Assembly: GCF_007746795.1 (NCBI RefSeq)
Contig: NZ_CP036343.1
Span: forward strand, 1,554,531 to 1,618,530
From: Gimesia algae
Lineage (GTDB): Bacteria > Planctomycetota > Planctomycetia > Planctomycetales > Planctomycetaceae
Length of the DNA: 64,000 bases
Direction: 5' to 3'
Shown: piece after piece, positions 46,233 to 54,937 of the stretch
Layout: every line of letters begins with the position of its first letter
Position numbering within the stretch: the first letter of the stretch is position 1
The notes under the pieces: generated by a model
The model's input: only the letters and a program-made list of their open reading frames with translations
The model's database searches: none
What the model was told of the DNA's origin: nothing
Made by a program: the position numbers and the translations under genes

Positions 46233-46883
46233 TCAGTGTCCGTTCGGAATGTGAACCGGCAGCAGGAAAACACCCACCACAGAGGAAATCACAATCACTA
46301 CCAGGGCAAACCAGATATAACGGCCCGCTGTCATCTTATCTCCTGCTTTACTGGTATCCCTGAGCGAAAGCAGCGTGAAAAACACCACCAGGCAACCCGC
46401 CATCAGCCCCGCACTGAGAAAGCTGTTCCTGGCGACCTCACTCTCATCGTTGGTCAGGAAAAACTGCTGGAACGTGGGACGCGCCAGCTTGCGATTGCGC
46501 TGGTCATGGTACAGATCCGCATTAAGACCAATCCCGCCTAGCTGCCCATCGCGTCCATAGGAGAAGAGTTCGAACGTTTCCCCCTGCCGCCGATACTGAA
46601 ACGGATTGCCCCAGCTGTCCAGCAACGGCTCGCCAGGCTGCTGCAGCATCGCCTTCGCACCGGGAATCTCAGCCAGATCAGCCGGCAGCACACCGTGTGC
46701 TTCATGATAGTCGACGATCTGTGTCCGTAAACTCCTTAATCCGTAAAGGCGCGTCTGGTCTTGATTTCGGCACATATTCCACTCACCACGCAAATTGTAC
46801 CACGCCGCCACGATCAGAATTAAGAAGACCGCGAACCCGCAGAGCAGGGCAATCAACAAATGGCGGAGCAGTCGTCGCAGCAT
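46233..46883 (-). CDS. Membrane protein with GspG-like domain
   Basis: A 216-residue protein with an N-terminal helix (LLIALLCGFAVFLILIVAAW) and two further C-terminal helices. Between them, residues about 55-125 match the C-terminal half of type II secretion major pseudopilins: LDSWGNPFQYRRQGETFELF followed by SYGRDGQLGGIGLNADL, which in GspG binds calcium. The classical prepilin cleavage motif is absent, so this is not a standard pilin. The gene is upstream of the small polytopic membrane protein, with a three-base gap. Role unknown; possibly envelope-associated. Confidence 0.75.
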   Translation of the reverse strand: MLRRLLRHLLIALLCGFAVFLILIVAAWYNLRGEWNMCRNQDQTRLYGLRSLRTQIVDYHEAHGVLPADLAEIPGAKAMLQQPGEPLLDSWGNPFQYRRQGETFELFSYGRDGQLGGIGLNADLYHDQRNRKLARPTFQQFFLTNDESEVARNSFLSAGLMAGCLVVFFTLLSLRDTSKAGDKMTAGRYIWFALVVIVISSVVGVFLLPVHIPNGH

Positions 46884-47207
46884 CGCATGTTCCAGATCAC
46901 ATTAAGAAAGGCTGAACCGCATATCAAAACACAGCGGCTCACTCTTAAATTATCCCATGAAAGGTCAATGTCAATCCAATTCTCTCTGTGCCTGGCCCAG
47001 TTGGTTTACCCACAGGCATTGAACAACCAAATTGGAGAACATCTATTTGCGAACGCCCCCGCTTTCGTGCCTTGCGTGGCAGCAAATGAAGATCAAATGA
47101 ATCATACCATTTCCACAGAATCAATACTGGCATCCCAAATCCGACCAGAGTACAATCGCACAGTAAGACTATTCTGTTCTTCTTGAGCTTTATAGAAGGG
47201 AACCTTC
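46884..47207. other. Divergent intergenic region
   Basis: About 320 bases between the GspG-like gene (minus) and the 132-residue gene (plus). A CGTG-rich piece (TTTCGTGCCTTGCGTGGCAG at about 47065) weakly resembles the end of the tandem repeat units and may be a remnant. GAAGGGAA precedes the plus-strand ATG. No gene seen. Confidence 0.35.
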
Positions 47208-47606
47208 ATGTCTGCGACCACTTTGACCATTCGTGATGAAACCATGGCCGGGAAAATTACCGGCGAAATCACGCTCGAATTCCTGACGGAAAACATCACC
47301 GTCCGCGAACTGATCCGCAGCCGCGTCTACCAGGAAGTCAAAGACTTTAACACTAAGCAGACTGAACATTTCCGGGGACTGATCCAGCCCACCGCTACCG
47401 AAGAAACGCTCAACGGTTTCAAGCTGAAAAAAAGCCGCGAGATCGACTGGAACAAACAGTACGAAAAAGCACTCGCAGCCTTCGAACAGAACCAGATCCT
47501 GATTCTGATCAACAAGCGGCAGGCCGAATCGCTGGACGAACAGATTACGATCACGCCACAATCAGCAGTCTCGTTCCTGAAGCTGACGCTGCTGGTCGGC
47601 GGCTGA
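47208..47606 (+). CDS. 132-residue protein paired with DUF4132 gene
   Basis: A small soluble protein of unknown function. It begins MSATTLTIRDETMAGKITGE and has a beta-rich N-terminal part (EITLEFLTENITVRELIRSR), a helical charged centre, and a conserved-looking end (ITITPQSAVSFLKLTLLVGG). No signal peptide or membrane segment. GAAGGGAA is positioned before the ATG. The gene is 64 bases upstream of the DUF4132 gene start, so the two are probably co-transcribed. I do not recognise a named family and infer only that it partners the large protein. Confidence 0.75.
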   Translation: MSATTLTIRDETMAGKITGEITLEFLTENITVRELIRSRVYQEVKDFNTKQTEHFRGLIQPTATEETLNGFKLKKSREIDWNKQYEKALAAFEQNQILILINKRQAESLDEQITITPQSAVSFLKLTLLVGG

Positions 47607-47670
47607 TCGCTGAATTCGCTTGCTGGACCGTTCACCTGACGCCTCACTACCCGGAACAGACACGACTCCC

Positions 47671-50256
47671 ATGCAATATTCCCCCCGCGCTGATGAACTC
47701 TACCGACGGTTACTGATCGCCACAGAAGACAAGGATGTCTGCGACTTCTTGGAAATTGCCAGCATCCCTTGCGTGAAAGAAATCATGGCAGAGCAGAAAG
47801 CCATCCAGCGGGACTTCGTCTTTCTGGCATTCGGTCTGCGATATCTGCCGTACGATGATCGGTATAACAATAACTGGCCCGAAAGCTTCCAGGAACTGTA
47901 TGATTCACTGCCGAATCAGAGACCCGAGTTTTCCAAAGTCCCCGTCCACGTCGCAGCCCGGCTGATCAGTCGCAATCTCCCCTTTACGATGCCGGAATAT
48001 GTCTGGCTGGCGGATTGCTGTGCCCGCACCAGGGCCCTCGATGAATGGAGCCATCCCCATATTGAAGCGTTCGTCAAGCGCATCAAAAGTTATCTGGATA
48101 AATCCGAAGAACAGCCAGACCACCAGCTCAAACAATCACTGTCCGGACTGGCAGAAGCTCTGCTCAAATTGAACGACGAAGATGCCTTCCCGCTCATCAG
48201 AACTCTGCAGGCTCTCAGTGACAATCATACCCGGTTTCCGCTCAAAGCGGGGGAAGCCTGGTCGGACAGAGCCTTGGCCGACGCCGCACAGATGCCAGGC
48301 CCGCTGCAAAATGCCTGGGGTGCCTTACTTGCTCACTGCCAGACCGCCTCGGCCGGCAAGCCCTCCGCTAAATGGGTGAAGACAGCCACACCCCTGGTTG
48401 GCGAGATCGGCGAAGAACAATTCACCAAAACTCTGCTGGAGTGGTTCCCCCTGGTCGACAAGCCCCGCACCCAGCCCTTGAATCCCCGCCGCTGGGGTCC
48501 CGACCCGAATATGATGCTCATCGACCTGCACACTGACACCCTCAAAGGCCTCGCCTGGTGCTGCAGCCTGACTGATGATCCTCGACTGGCCCGCGCCCTG
48601 TCAGCTCTGGCGATCTCCGCTTACAAAAAAGTTCCCGGCGTCGGTCCCCGTGCGATCAAAGTGGGCAACGCCTGCGTCTGGGCGTTGGGACAGATTTCCA
48701 ATGAGACGGCGCTCGGTCAACTGGCATTTCTGAAGGTGAAGGTCAAGTTCGGCACCGCCCAGAAGGGGATCGAAAAAGCACTCAACGAAACCGCCGAACG
48801 CATGCAAGTGCCCCGGGAAGAGATCGAAGAAATGGGCGTCCCTGCTTACGGTCTGACGGAGGTCGGCCAGCTCGAAGAGCCATTAGGCGACTTCACCGCA
48901 CAACTCACCATCACCGGCACTACGACGACGCAACTGACATGGCTCAAACCGGACGGTAAGCCGCAGAAATCTGTTCCCGCGGCCGTCAAGAAAGAGTTCC
49001 CCGAAGAGTTGAAAGAACTCAAGGTCAGCGCCAAAGATATTCAAAAGATGCTCCCCGCGCAGCGCGAGCGCATCGACAACCTGTTCCTGGAACAGAAAGT
49101 CTGGCCGTTCGAGATCTGGAAAGAACGGTATCTCGATCATCCCCTGGTCGGCACGCTCGCCCGGCGGATCATCTGGAGCTTCAAATCAGGTGATAACATC
49201 GTCGACGGGATCTGGCTCGACGGTCAGCTCGTCGACTGCAACAGCAACCCGATTGAGAACCGGGACACGAGCACAACCGTCACACTCTGGCATCCGATTG
49301 AACATGCAACCGAGGAGATCATCGCCTGGCGCGACTGGCTGGAAGAACACAAAATTCAGCAACCCTTCAAACAGGCACACCGGGAAGTCTATCTACTGAC
49401 TGATGCCGAACGGAACACAGGCATCTATTCCAACCGCTACGCCGCCCACATCATCAAACAGCATCAGTTCAACGCGCTCTGCGGTGCCCGGGGCTGGAAA
49501 AACCAGTTGCGGCTGATGGTCGATGACTTCTATCTCCCGGCCAGAAAACTGCTCCCCAAATGGAACCTGCGGGCCGAATTCTGGGTGGAAGGGATCGGCG
49601 ACAATTACGGAGTCGACACCAATGATGCGGGCACGTACCTCTATCTCGCGACGGACCAGGTCCGCTTTTATCCACTGGAAGCAGCCGCGCGTGTGTCCCA
49701 CGCCGGTGGAGGCAGCTATGGCACCTGGGGAGAAGAGGGGAGCGACACCCCGATCAACCTGGAAGAGATCCCGCCGCTGGTTTTCAGCGAGTTGATGCGC
49801 GACGTCGATCTGTTTGTCGGCGTCGCTTCGGTCGCCAACGATCCGACCTGGTCCGACGGCGGACCGGAAGGACGTTACGTCGATTACTGGCAGAGCTTTT
49901 CGTTCGGCGATCTGAGCGAGACCGCCCAGACCCGGAAAGAGATCCTGCAGCGGTTGGTGCCCCGGCTCAAAATCGCCAGCCAGTGTTCGTTTGAGGAGAA
50001 ATTCCTGCTGGTTCAGGGAACCCTGCACACCTACAAAATCCACCTGGGTAGTGGTAATATCCTGATGTCTCCCCACGACGCCTATCTCTGCATCGTGCCC
50101 AACCAGTCCCTCGCCGGTAAAAGCACGAACAATCTGTTTCTCCCCTTTGAAGGAGACAACATGCTCTCGATCATCCTCAGCAAAGCCTTTCTGCTGGCGG
50201 ACGACACCAAAATCACTGACCCGACAATCATCAGTCAGATCAAAACGCGAGCCTGA
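47671..50256 (+). CDS. DUF4132 domain protein
   Basis: An 861-residue cytoplasmic protein. The N-terminal 400 residues are helical and HEAT-like (for example GLAWCCSLTDDPRLARALSA). DUF4132 covers about 435-560, with the family pattern KDIQKMLPAQRERIDNLFLE and WPFEIWKERYLDHPLVGTLA. The conserved C-terminal region 560-720 includes YSNRYAAHIIKQHQFNALCG, LRLMVDDFYLP and RAEFWVEGIGDNYGVDTNDA. DUF4132 proteins include E. coli MolR-like proteins whose biochemical role is not settled. The ATG at 47671 is preferred over an earlier TTG at 47620. A strong hairpin terminator follows the stop. Transcribed with the 132-residue partner. Confidence 0.85.
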   Translation: MQYSPRADELYRRLLIATEDKDVCDFLEIASIPCVKEIMAEQKAIQRDFVFLAFGLRYLPYDDRYNNNWPESFQELYDSLPNQRPEFSKVPVHVAARLISRNLPFTMPEYVWLADCCARTRALDEWSHPHIEAFVKRIKSYLDKSEEQPDHQLKQSLSGLAEALLKLNDEDAFPLIRTLQALSDNHTRFPLKAGEAWSDRALADAAQMPGPLQNAWGALLAHCQTASAGKPSAKWVKTATPLVGEIGEEQFTKTLLEWFPLVDKPRTQPLNPRRWGPDPNMMLIDLHTDTLKGLAWCCSLTDDPRLARALSALAISAYKKVPGVGPRAIKVGNACVWALGQISNETALGQLAFLKVKVKFGTAQKGIEKALNETAERMQVPREEIEEMGVPAYGLTEVGQLEEPLGDFTAQLTITGTTTTQLTWLKPDGKPQKSVPAAVKKEFPEELKELKVSAKDIQKMLPAQRERIDNLFLEQKVWPFEIWKERYLDHPLVGTLARRIIWSFKSGDNIVDGIWLDGQLVDCNSNPIENRDTSTTVTLWHPIEHATEEIIAWRDWLEEHKIQQPFKQAHREVYLLTDAERNTGIYSNRYAAHIIKQHQFNALCGARGWKNQLRLMVDDFYLPARKLLPKWNLRAEFWVEGIGDNYGVDTNDAGTYLYLATDQVRFYPLEAAARVSHAGGGSYGTWGEEGSDTPINLEEIPPLVFSELMRDVDLFVGVASVANDPTWSDGGPEGRYVDYWQSFSFGDLSETAQTRKEILQRLVPRLKIASQCSFEEKFLLVQGTLHTYKIHLGSGNILMSPHDAYLCIVPNQSLAGKSTNNLFLPFEGDNMLSIILSKAFLLADDTKITDPTIISQIKTRA

Positions 50257-50863
50257 GCGCAGGGGAGCGAAACCTCATTGGCTCGTCAGGAGAGTCGGGC
50301 TGAACCCCCGGAGAACGAACAGGGTTCGCCTTTTCTTTACGATCCACAAATAATTCATAATTTATTTGGTCCCGGTCCACCGAACGTCAGTCCTTTTCGA
50401 GCTGTCAAAACCACCTTTTATGAATCTTTCCTGTGATTTTCATTAAGATAACGTGTACCTGAATCTATCTCGGCAAACACCTGTTTTTTGCAGCATCCTG
50501 GAATGCCAAAGCTCGTCTTCCCATGGATTTGACACCTTGAAATCGCTCCCAAAAAACACGATTTAAAAACGAAGCCCAGATTCTTCATAAACTCTTAACC
50601 ATAAAGATTTACATCTGAGTGCACTTACCCCTTGATAACATCACGCTCCCCTCACGAAATCTTCACATTTCTGCAGTAGACTCGCTGCAAACCCGTCAAG
50701 AGAGAACTCTTCTCATCAATCTTTAAATCCCTGGAAACGCGCTTCAAAGCTGACTTTTCCAGTTCTCTATATGTCTATCTGTTTTGATGAAGAATTCCAT
50801 CTCAACCCATTTATTTTCTATCTCACAAAATGTTCCTGTCTATTTCTATTAAGGGGGAGACGA
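50257..50863. promoter_or_regulatory. Long leader of first DUF1559 gene
   Basis: About 600 bases after the DUF4132 gene. It begins with a terminator (50298-50337) and contains, at 50700-50716, the 17-base motif GAGAGAACTCTTCTCAT, which recurs at nearly the same distance upstream of the second DUF1559 gene. A very good ribosome site (AAGGGGGAGA) precedes the ATG. No other gene seen. Confidence 0.55.
50298..50337 (+). terminator. Probable terminator after DUF4132 gene
   Basis: GGCTGAACCC pairs with GGGTTCGCC (one bulged T), followed by TTTTCTTT. It is about 40 bases past the stop codon. Confidence 0.65.
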
Positions 50864-51811
50864 ATGAAGAACCGAAGAGCGTTCACATTAATTGAGCTGC
50901 TGGTAGTCATCGCGATTATTGCCATCCTGATTGCACTGCTGCTGCCTGCAGTCCAGCAGGCCCGGGAAGCCGCCCGCCGCAACAGCTGTAAAAATAACCT
51001 GAAACAGATCGGTCTGGCTTTACACAACTATCACTCCAGCTTCAACTCCCTGCCCTCGGGCAGTATCGTTTACCACAACGGTACCAAATACTACGGTCAT
51101 GGCTGGACGTGGCACGCCACGATTCTACCATACCTCGACCAGGCCAATATGTACGACCAGATCCAGGGTCCCGATTCCAGTGGCATGGGCGCCGAGTCCG
51201 GCGGTTCCACCAGCGCCAAACAGCGGCTGGCAGGTCAGACCGTGCTCTCTGTCTTCTGGTGCCCTTCGCAACCGGATGTCACCACCGGCGTCCAGAAGGG
51301 TGGCTACTCTCCTTCCAACTACAACGGCAACATGGGGACGCTCATCGGTAACTCGGGGGATAACTGTTACGGCGGATCGATTACCACTCCCGCTCAGATG
51401 GCAGCCAAGGGCGGATGTATGGGCGCTGACGGTATCTTCTTCATCAGCAGTAGCGTGGCCTTCCGTGATGTCACCGATGGCCTGTCCAACACGATCTTCG
51501 TCAGCGAGGTGATTGACTCGGGTGGAGATGCCGACCGACTGGGTGGTGGTGGCAGTGACCGCAAGCACTGTTTCTCCGGCGGTGCCGACAGTAACCCGCC
51601 GACAGAAATGAGCGAATACCTGATCGCCGCGGAAAGTAACGACCCGATCAACGGCTATGCAGAGGAAGCAGCCGGCAGCTACCACACCGGCGGTGCGCAG
51701 TTCGTGTTCGGTGATGGCCGCGTTCGCTTCCTCTCTGAAAACATGGACATGACCCTCTATCGAGCCATCAGCACCAGGGCCAAGCGGGAAACGCTGGGAG
51801 CTGATTTTTAA
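50864..51811 (+). CDS. DUF1559 pseudopilin-like protein, first copy
   Basis: A roughly 315-residue protein of the planctomycete DUF1559 family. The N-terminus is a type IV prepilin-like signal ([20 protein letters not shown]), normally cut after a short basic leader and methylated, then a hydrophobic helix and [20 protein letters not shown]. The C-terminus carries the H-X9-DG motif ([20 protein letters not shown]). The ATG at 50864 has AAGGGGGAGA upstream. It is very similar to the gene at 53756 over nearly all its length, which indicates a recent duplication. Such proteins are exported and linked to type II secretion-like machinery, but their task is not known. Confidence 0.93.
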   Translation: MKNRRAFTLIELLVVIAIIAILIALLLPAVQQAREAARRNSCKNNLKQIGLALHNYHSSFNSLPSGSIVYHNGTKYYGHGWTWHATILPYLDQANMYDQIQGPDSSGMGAESGGSTSAKQRLAGQTVLSVFWCPSQPDVTTGVQKGGYSPSNYNGNMGTLIGNSGDNCYGGSITTPAQMAAKGGCMGADGIFFISSSVAFRDVTDGLSNTIFVSEVIDSGGDADRLGGGGSDRKHCFSGGADSNPPTEMSEYLIAAESNDPINGYAEEAAGSYHTGGAQFVFGDGRVRFLSENMDMTLYRAISTRAKRETLGADF

Positions 51812-52247
51812 GCTGAAATACTACGAAAACCCGGGTTTTGGTGAGAACAAAAACAACACTCGGAGCAGTCAGTCAGACCAGGCGGGCGGACCTATAAATC
51901 CGCCCGTGACTGGTCTCGCTGGACGAGAGCCGTCCCTGTTTTCACACGACTGTCCGAACAAGTTTTCGCTTCTCGGATGGCTGAAGCGGACGCCTGTTTT
52001 TTCAAGCAGAGTGTATCAACAGAGCAGGGGAGAGTTCCTCTCAGAACCACCGACAGCGACAGTTTTTCGTTGCTGCGATGCCCGGTGAGAGAGACGCGAA
52101 AAAGTCCGCCAGAAATATTCTTCACAAATATTTAAAAATTGTGAACTCTGATATTTCAAATTCTGCAAAGATTGGTAACTTACGCGTCGATATGAATATC
52201 TTAGTTCATACCTGTTTCTTTACCTCCTTACTACTGGAGAACGAGTG
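51812..52247. other. Spacer between DUF1559 gene and small basic gene
   Basis: About 435 bases. It starts with a strong hairpin terminator (51875-51916). The later part is AT-rich (52120-52210) and probably contains the promoter of the 35-residue gene; GGAGA lies seven bases before its ATG. No other gene recognised. Confidence 0.45.
51875..51916 (+). terminator. Hairpin terminator after first DUF1559 gene
   Basis: AGACCAG pairs with CTGGTCT and, inside it, GGGCGGA with TCCGCCC around the loop CCTATAAA. A second small hairpin TCTCG-CTGGA-CGAGA follows immediately. The T tract is weak, so it may act as processing or attenuation structure. Confidence 0.65.
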
Positions 52248-52355
52248 ATGGCCAAATCTACTTCTAAGATTGGGCAAGGTGCCAAAAAGCAAACTGGCAA
52301 AACTGTTGAGCCAACAACCAAAACTGCCAAAGGTAAAACCAGCAAGAAGAAATAA
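52248..52355 (+). CDS. 35-residue Lys/Thr-rich basic protein
   Basis: A tiny gene with its own ribosome site (GGAGA seven bases before ATG) and a strong terminator directly after the stop. The protein begins MAKSTSKIGQGAKKQTGK and ends in SKKK; it is almost entirely Lys, Thr, Gly, Ser and small residues, with no acidic residue except one Glu. It is highly basic and probably disordered, reminiscent of histone-H1-like or nucleoid-associated tails. The tight promoter-to-terminator packaging argues for a real, well expressed gene. No family is named. Confidence 0.65.
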   Translation: MAKSTSKIGQGAKKQTGKTVEPTTKTAKGKTSKKK

Positions 52356-52387
52356 TCTTGCTGTCTGACTCCAAGGCAGACTTCCAG

Positions 52388-52436
52388 CCCCCCGTTTTTG
52401 CTGTTTTTTCAACGCAAGAATGGGGGGAATTTTTTT
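52388..52436 (+). terminator. Strong rho-independent terminator
   Basis: CCCCCCGTTTTTGC pairs (with two G-T wobbles) with GCAAGAATGGGGGG, followed by a run of seven T. It ends the transcript of the 35-residue gene. Confidence 0.85.
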
Positions 52437-52594
52437 GGCATCCTGCGCCTGTCACTCACATCAAATCAGTGAAAAGCCCGCTGAAATCCAGTTTGAAAAG
52501 AATCGTCCCTTCCAATAACCGGCATGCGAATCTTTAACCGAACCGTTCAGAAAGTGACGCTGTTCCCTGCAGGCCTCAATACACCCCCCGAACC

Positions 52595-52924
52595 TCACTC
52601 CAAAGCTTGAAGCCAGCCATCGTAGTCTTCCAACTCGTCGACGACGTACGACTTCAGGTCGTCTTCGGAGAGAGGCGTCTCATACAGTTCCAGTGCCGCT
52701 TTCCCCCAGCCTCCGCCCCAGATGCAATCCAGAACATCGCCAATCATCTCTGCGAAGGGATCGTCGTCTGGACACCTCTGATAGTAACTCACAAAAATCC
52801 GGTAGAGGTCCGGGCGCGGCAGACCCCGATCACGGAGTGACTTGGCCAGCGCGTAGAGCACCTGGAAGGGATCAGCGTCCGCTTCCGCCGCTGTGAACTG
52901 TGAGGTCAAAGTCTGATGGGACAT
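52595..52924 (-). CDS. Small acidic protein
   Basis: A 109-residue soluble, acidic protein beginning MSHQTLTSQFTAAEADADPF. The centre LYRIFVSYYQRCPDDDPFAE and DVLDCIWGGGWGKAALELYE is followed by a very acidic tail. I do not recognise a named family, but the layout resembles small immunity-type or SUKH-like proteins in general character only. The ATG at 52924 is chosen over a GTG at 52969. It begins 31 bases after the receiver-domain gene stop on the same strand and is probably co-transcribed with it. Confidence 0.7.
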   Translation of the reverse strand: MSHQTLTSQFTAAEADADPFQVLYALAKSLRDRGLPRPDLYRIFVSYYQRCPDDDPFAEMIGDVLDCIWGGGWGKAALELYETPLSEDDLKSYVVDELEDYDGWLQALE

Positions 52925-52955
52925 GGGATCTGATTTTCCAGGATAAGCGAACGCG

Positions 52956-53252
52956 TCAATCCGCGCCACAACAACACTCCGTCATCAGTTGAATGGTGCG
53001 GATACCATTAGTCAGTCGATTGCGGGCAGCGGGATTGACCGTGTGCACCACAATCACGGGGGGATCAAAATCGCAAGTCGAGACGGCTTCCTGAATCCAA
53101 CGCAGCACTTCATCGCCTGTGCCACGGGCGTCATTACCCAGGCTGAGTTCCCTGACGGCGCCGATCTTTAAGAATTCGATTGCTTCCTGAGGTCTGCGTA
53201 CCTGTTGCCAGCCCGTGGGGGCACGTCGTTCGTCGTCTACATATATCCGCAT
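52956..53252 (-). CDS. Cyclic-phosphate processing receiver-type protein
   Basis: A 98-residue single-domain protein that matches the cREC family, a receiver-like fold proposed to handle cyclic phosphates or nucleotides. It starts MRIYVDDERRAPTGWQQV (conserved acidic pair DDE), continues with ISLDHD-like RELSLGNDARGTGDEVLRWI, in which the usual DHD is changed to GND, and ends with VVHTVNPAARNRLTNGIRTI, whose histidine and asparagine are typical. The start at 53252 gives the family-typical N-terminus; a longer frame upstream is unlikely. It pairs with the small acidic protein downstream. The altered central residues leave its activity in doubt. Confidence 0.78.
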   Translation of the reverse strand: MRIYVDDERRAPTGWQQVRRPQEAIEFLKIGAVRELSLGNDARGTGDEVLRWIQEAVSTCDFDPPVIVVHTVNPAARNRLTNGIRTIQLMTECCCGAD

Positions 53253-53755
53253 TGATCCGTTCTCTGTGTTTGGAGTGTTTTGAATTGTCCATGACAGTTC
53301 TCTTAACCACTTTGGACACGCAGAACGGCAAATAGTTCGCATTTGCCGGTAATTTCTATGCGATCTGCTGATCAATTCCTGAAACAGCACCCGGACAAGA
53401 TGTACAAAACCGACTGTCGATCAAAGAGTTTTGAGAAACCTTCCGGACAGTCGCTTCCCTTCCTTCATCATTCTTTCATAAGGATTTTATGCGATCCACT
53501 TCTCTGGTTCACAATCTATTTTGAAGCTCACGCCCTCTTCATATTGACTTAACAATTGAGAATTAGAATCCCGCTCAATCTGATTGAGAGAATTCTTCTC
53601 ATACATACCTGTTAGACGTAATAAGGTCATTAACCAGAAATAAACTCATCTGACTACATTAATATTTTCTCACAATAGAAGAATCCTCTGAAACCAGATG
53701 GGATTCATTTTTAATCGAACAAATTCCTGGAAGTCATTTTAAAGAAGAGGTCATT
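53253..53755. promoter_or_regulatory. Divergent leader of second DUF1559 gene
   Basis: About 500 bases between the receiver gene (minus) and the second DUF1559 gene (plus). A hairpin CGGCAAAT-AGTTCGC-ATTTGCCG lies at 53326-53348. The 17-base motif GAGAGAATTCTTCTCAT lies at 53586-53602, about 154 bases before the ATG, as upstream of the first DUF1559 copy. AAGAAGAGG precedes the ATG. AT-rich, no gene recognised. Confidence 0.5.
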
Positions 53756-54709
53756 ATGAAAAATCGAAGAGGATTCACTTTAATTGAGTTACTGGTAGTC
53801 ATCGCAATTATTGCGATCCTGATTGCCCTGCTGCTGCCTGCCGTTCAGCAGGCTCGTGAAGCCGCTCGTCGCAACACGTGCAAAAACAACATTAAGCAGA
53901 TCGGCCTGGCGATCCACAATTATCACGAAGCCTTCAACTCATTGCCACCCGGCAGTATCGTTCTGCTCAATAGCTCGGGCACAACTTACAATGGTCATGG
54001 CTGGACCTGGCACGCCAGTCTGTTGCCTTATCTTGATCAGGCCAACCTGTACGATGCCATTCAGGGACCGGATTCAAGCGGAATGGGAGCCGAATCTGGA
54101 GGGGTCAATGATCCCAAACAGCAATTGGCCGGACAAACGGTTCTTTCCGTCTTCTGGTGTCCGTCCCAACCCGATGTGACCCAGGGAGCCCAGAAGAATG
54201 GATATTCTCCCTCTAATTACAACGGTAATATGGGTACGCTCATCGGCAGTTCAGGCGATAACTGCTACAGCGGTGGTATTACCGATGCCGCCGGGATGGC
54301 TGCTAAGGGTGGATGCATGGGTGGCGATGGCGTATTCTTCATCAGCAGTAGCGTTGCCTTTCGCGATGTCACCGACGGCCTTTCAAACACTATCTTCGTC
54401 AGCGAAGTGATTGACTCAGGTGGCGATGCCGACATGCTCGGTGGTGGCGGCAGCGACCGCAAGCACTGCTTCTCCAACGGAGCAGACAGCAATCCTCCTA
54501 CCGAAATGACAGAGTACCTGATTGCCGCTGAAAGCAACGACCCGATCAACTCCTACGGCGAAGAAGCGGCCGGCAGTTATCACACGGGTGGTGCCCACTT
54601 CGTGTTTGGTGACGGCAGAGTGAAATTCCTCTCCGAGAATGTCGACATGACCCTCTATCGGGCCCTCAGCACCAGAGCCAAACGGGAAACCTTAGGCTCT
54701 GACTACTAA
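53756..54709 (+). CDS. DUF1559 pseudopilin-like protein, second copy
   Basis: A 317-residue paralogue of the gene at 50864. It has the prepilin-like start [40 protein letters not shown], and the C-terminal H-X9-DG motif [20 protein letters not shown]. Most of the sequence matches the first copy, but its codons differ (third positions are more A/T here), so the duplication is not very recent at DNA level. GAAGAGG lies before the ATG. A hairpin terminator follows. The lipoprotein gene that comes next may be a functional partner, because the third DUF1559 gene of the window is also followed by a small lipoprotein. Confidence 0.93.
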   Translation: MKNRRGFTLIELLVVIAIIAILIALLLPAVQQAREAARRNTCKNNIKQIGLAIHNYHEAFNSLPPGSIVLLNSSGTTYNGHGWTWHASLLPYLDQANLYDAIQGPDSSGMGAESGGVNDPKQQLAGQTVLSVFWCPSQPDVTQGAQKNGYSPSNYNGNMGTLIGSSGDNCYSGGITDAAGMAAKGGCMGGDGVFFISSSVAFRDVTDGLSNTIFVSEVIDSGGDADMLGGGGSDRKHCFSNGADSNPPTEMTEYLIAAESNDPINSYGEEAAGSYHTGGAHFVFGDGRVKFLSENVDMTLYRALSTRAKRETLGSDY

Positions 54710-54726
54710 GTCAAAACGTGATATGA

Positions 54727-54765
54727 ACTGCGTCGCTACACAGCGCGACGCAGTTCTCTTTCATT
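54727..54765 (+). terminator. Rho-independent terminator
   Basis: ACTGCGTCG pairs with CGACGCAGT around CTACACAGCG, followed by TCTCTTTCATT. It lies about 20 bases past the DUF1559 stop. Confidence 0.75.
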
Positions 54766-54937
54766 CGGATCATGACCGTGATGATTCGAGAGCAGACACG
54801 CTCAAACAGTCTCAGGCAACTGAAAGGCAAACTGTAATGCCACGCAGTCAGATTCTGAAACGTCTTTCATAACAAAATTTTTACTGAGCTTTGAGCGTCC
54901 CAGGCAAGATACTTCTTATTAGAGAGTGAGCAAAACC

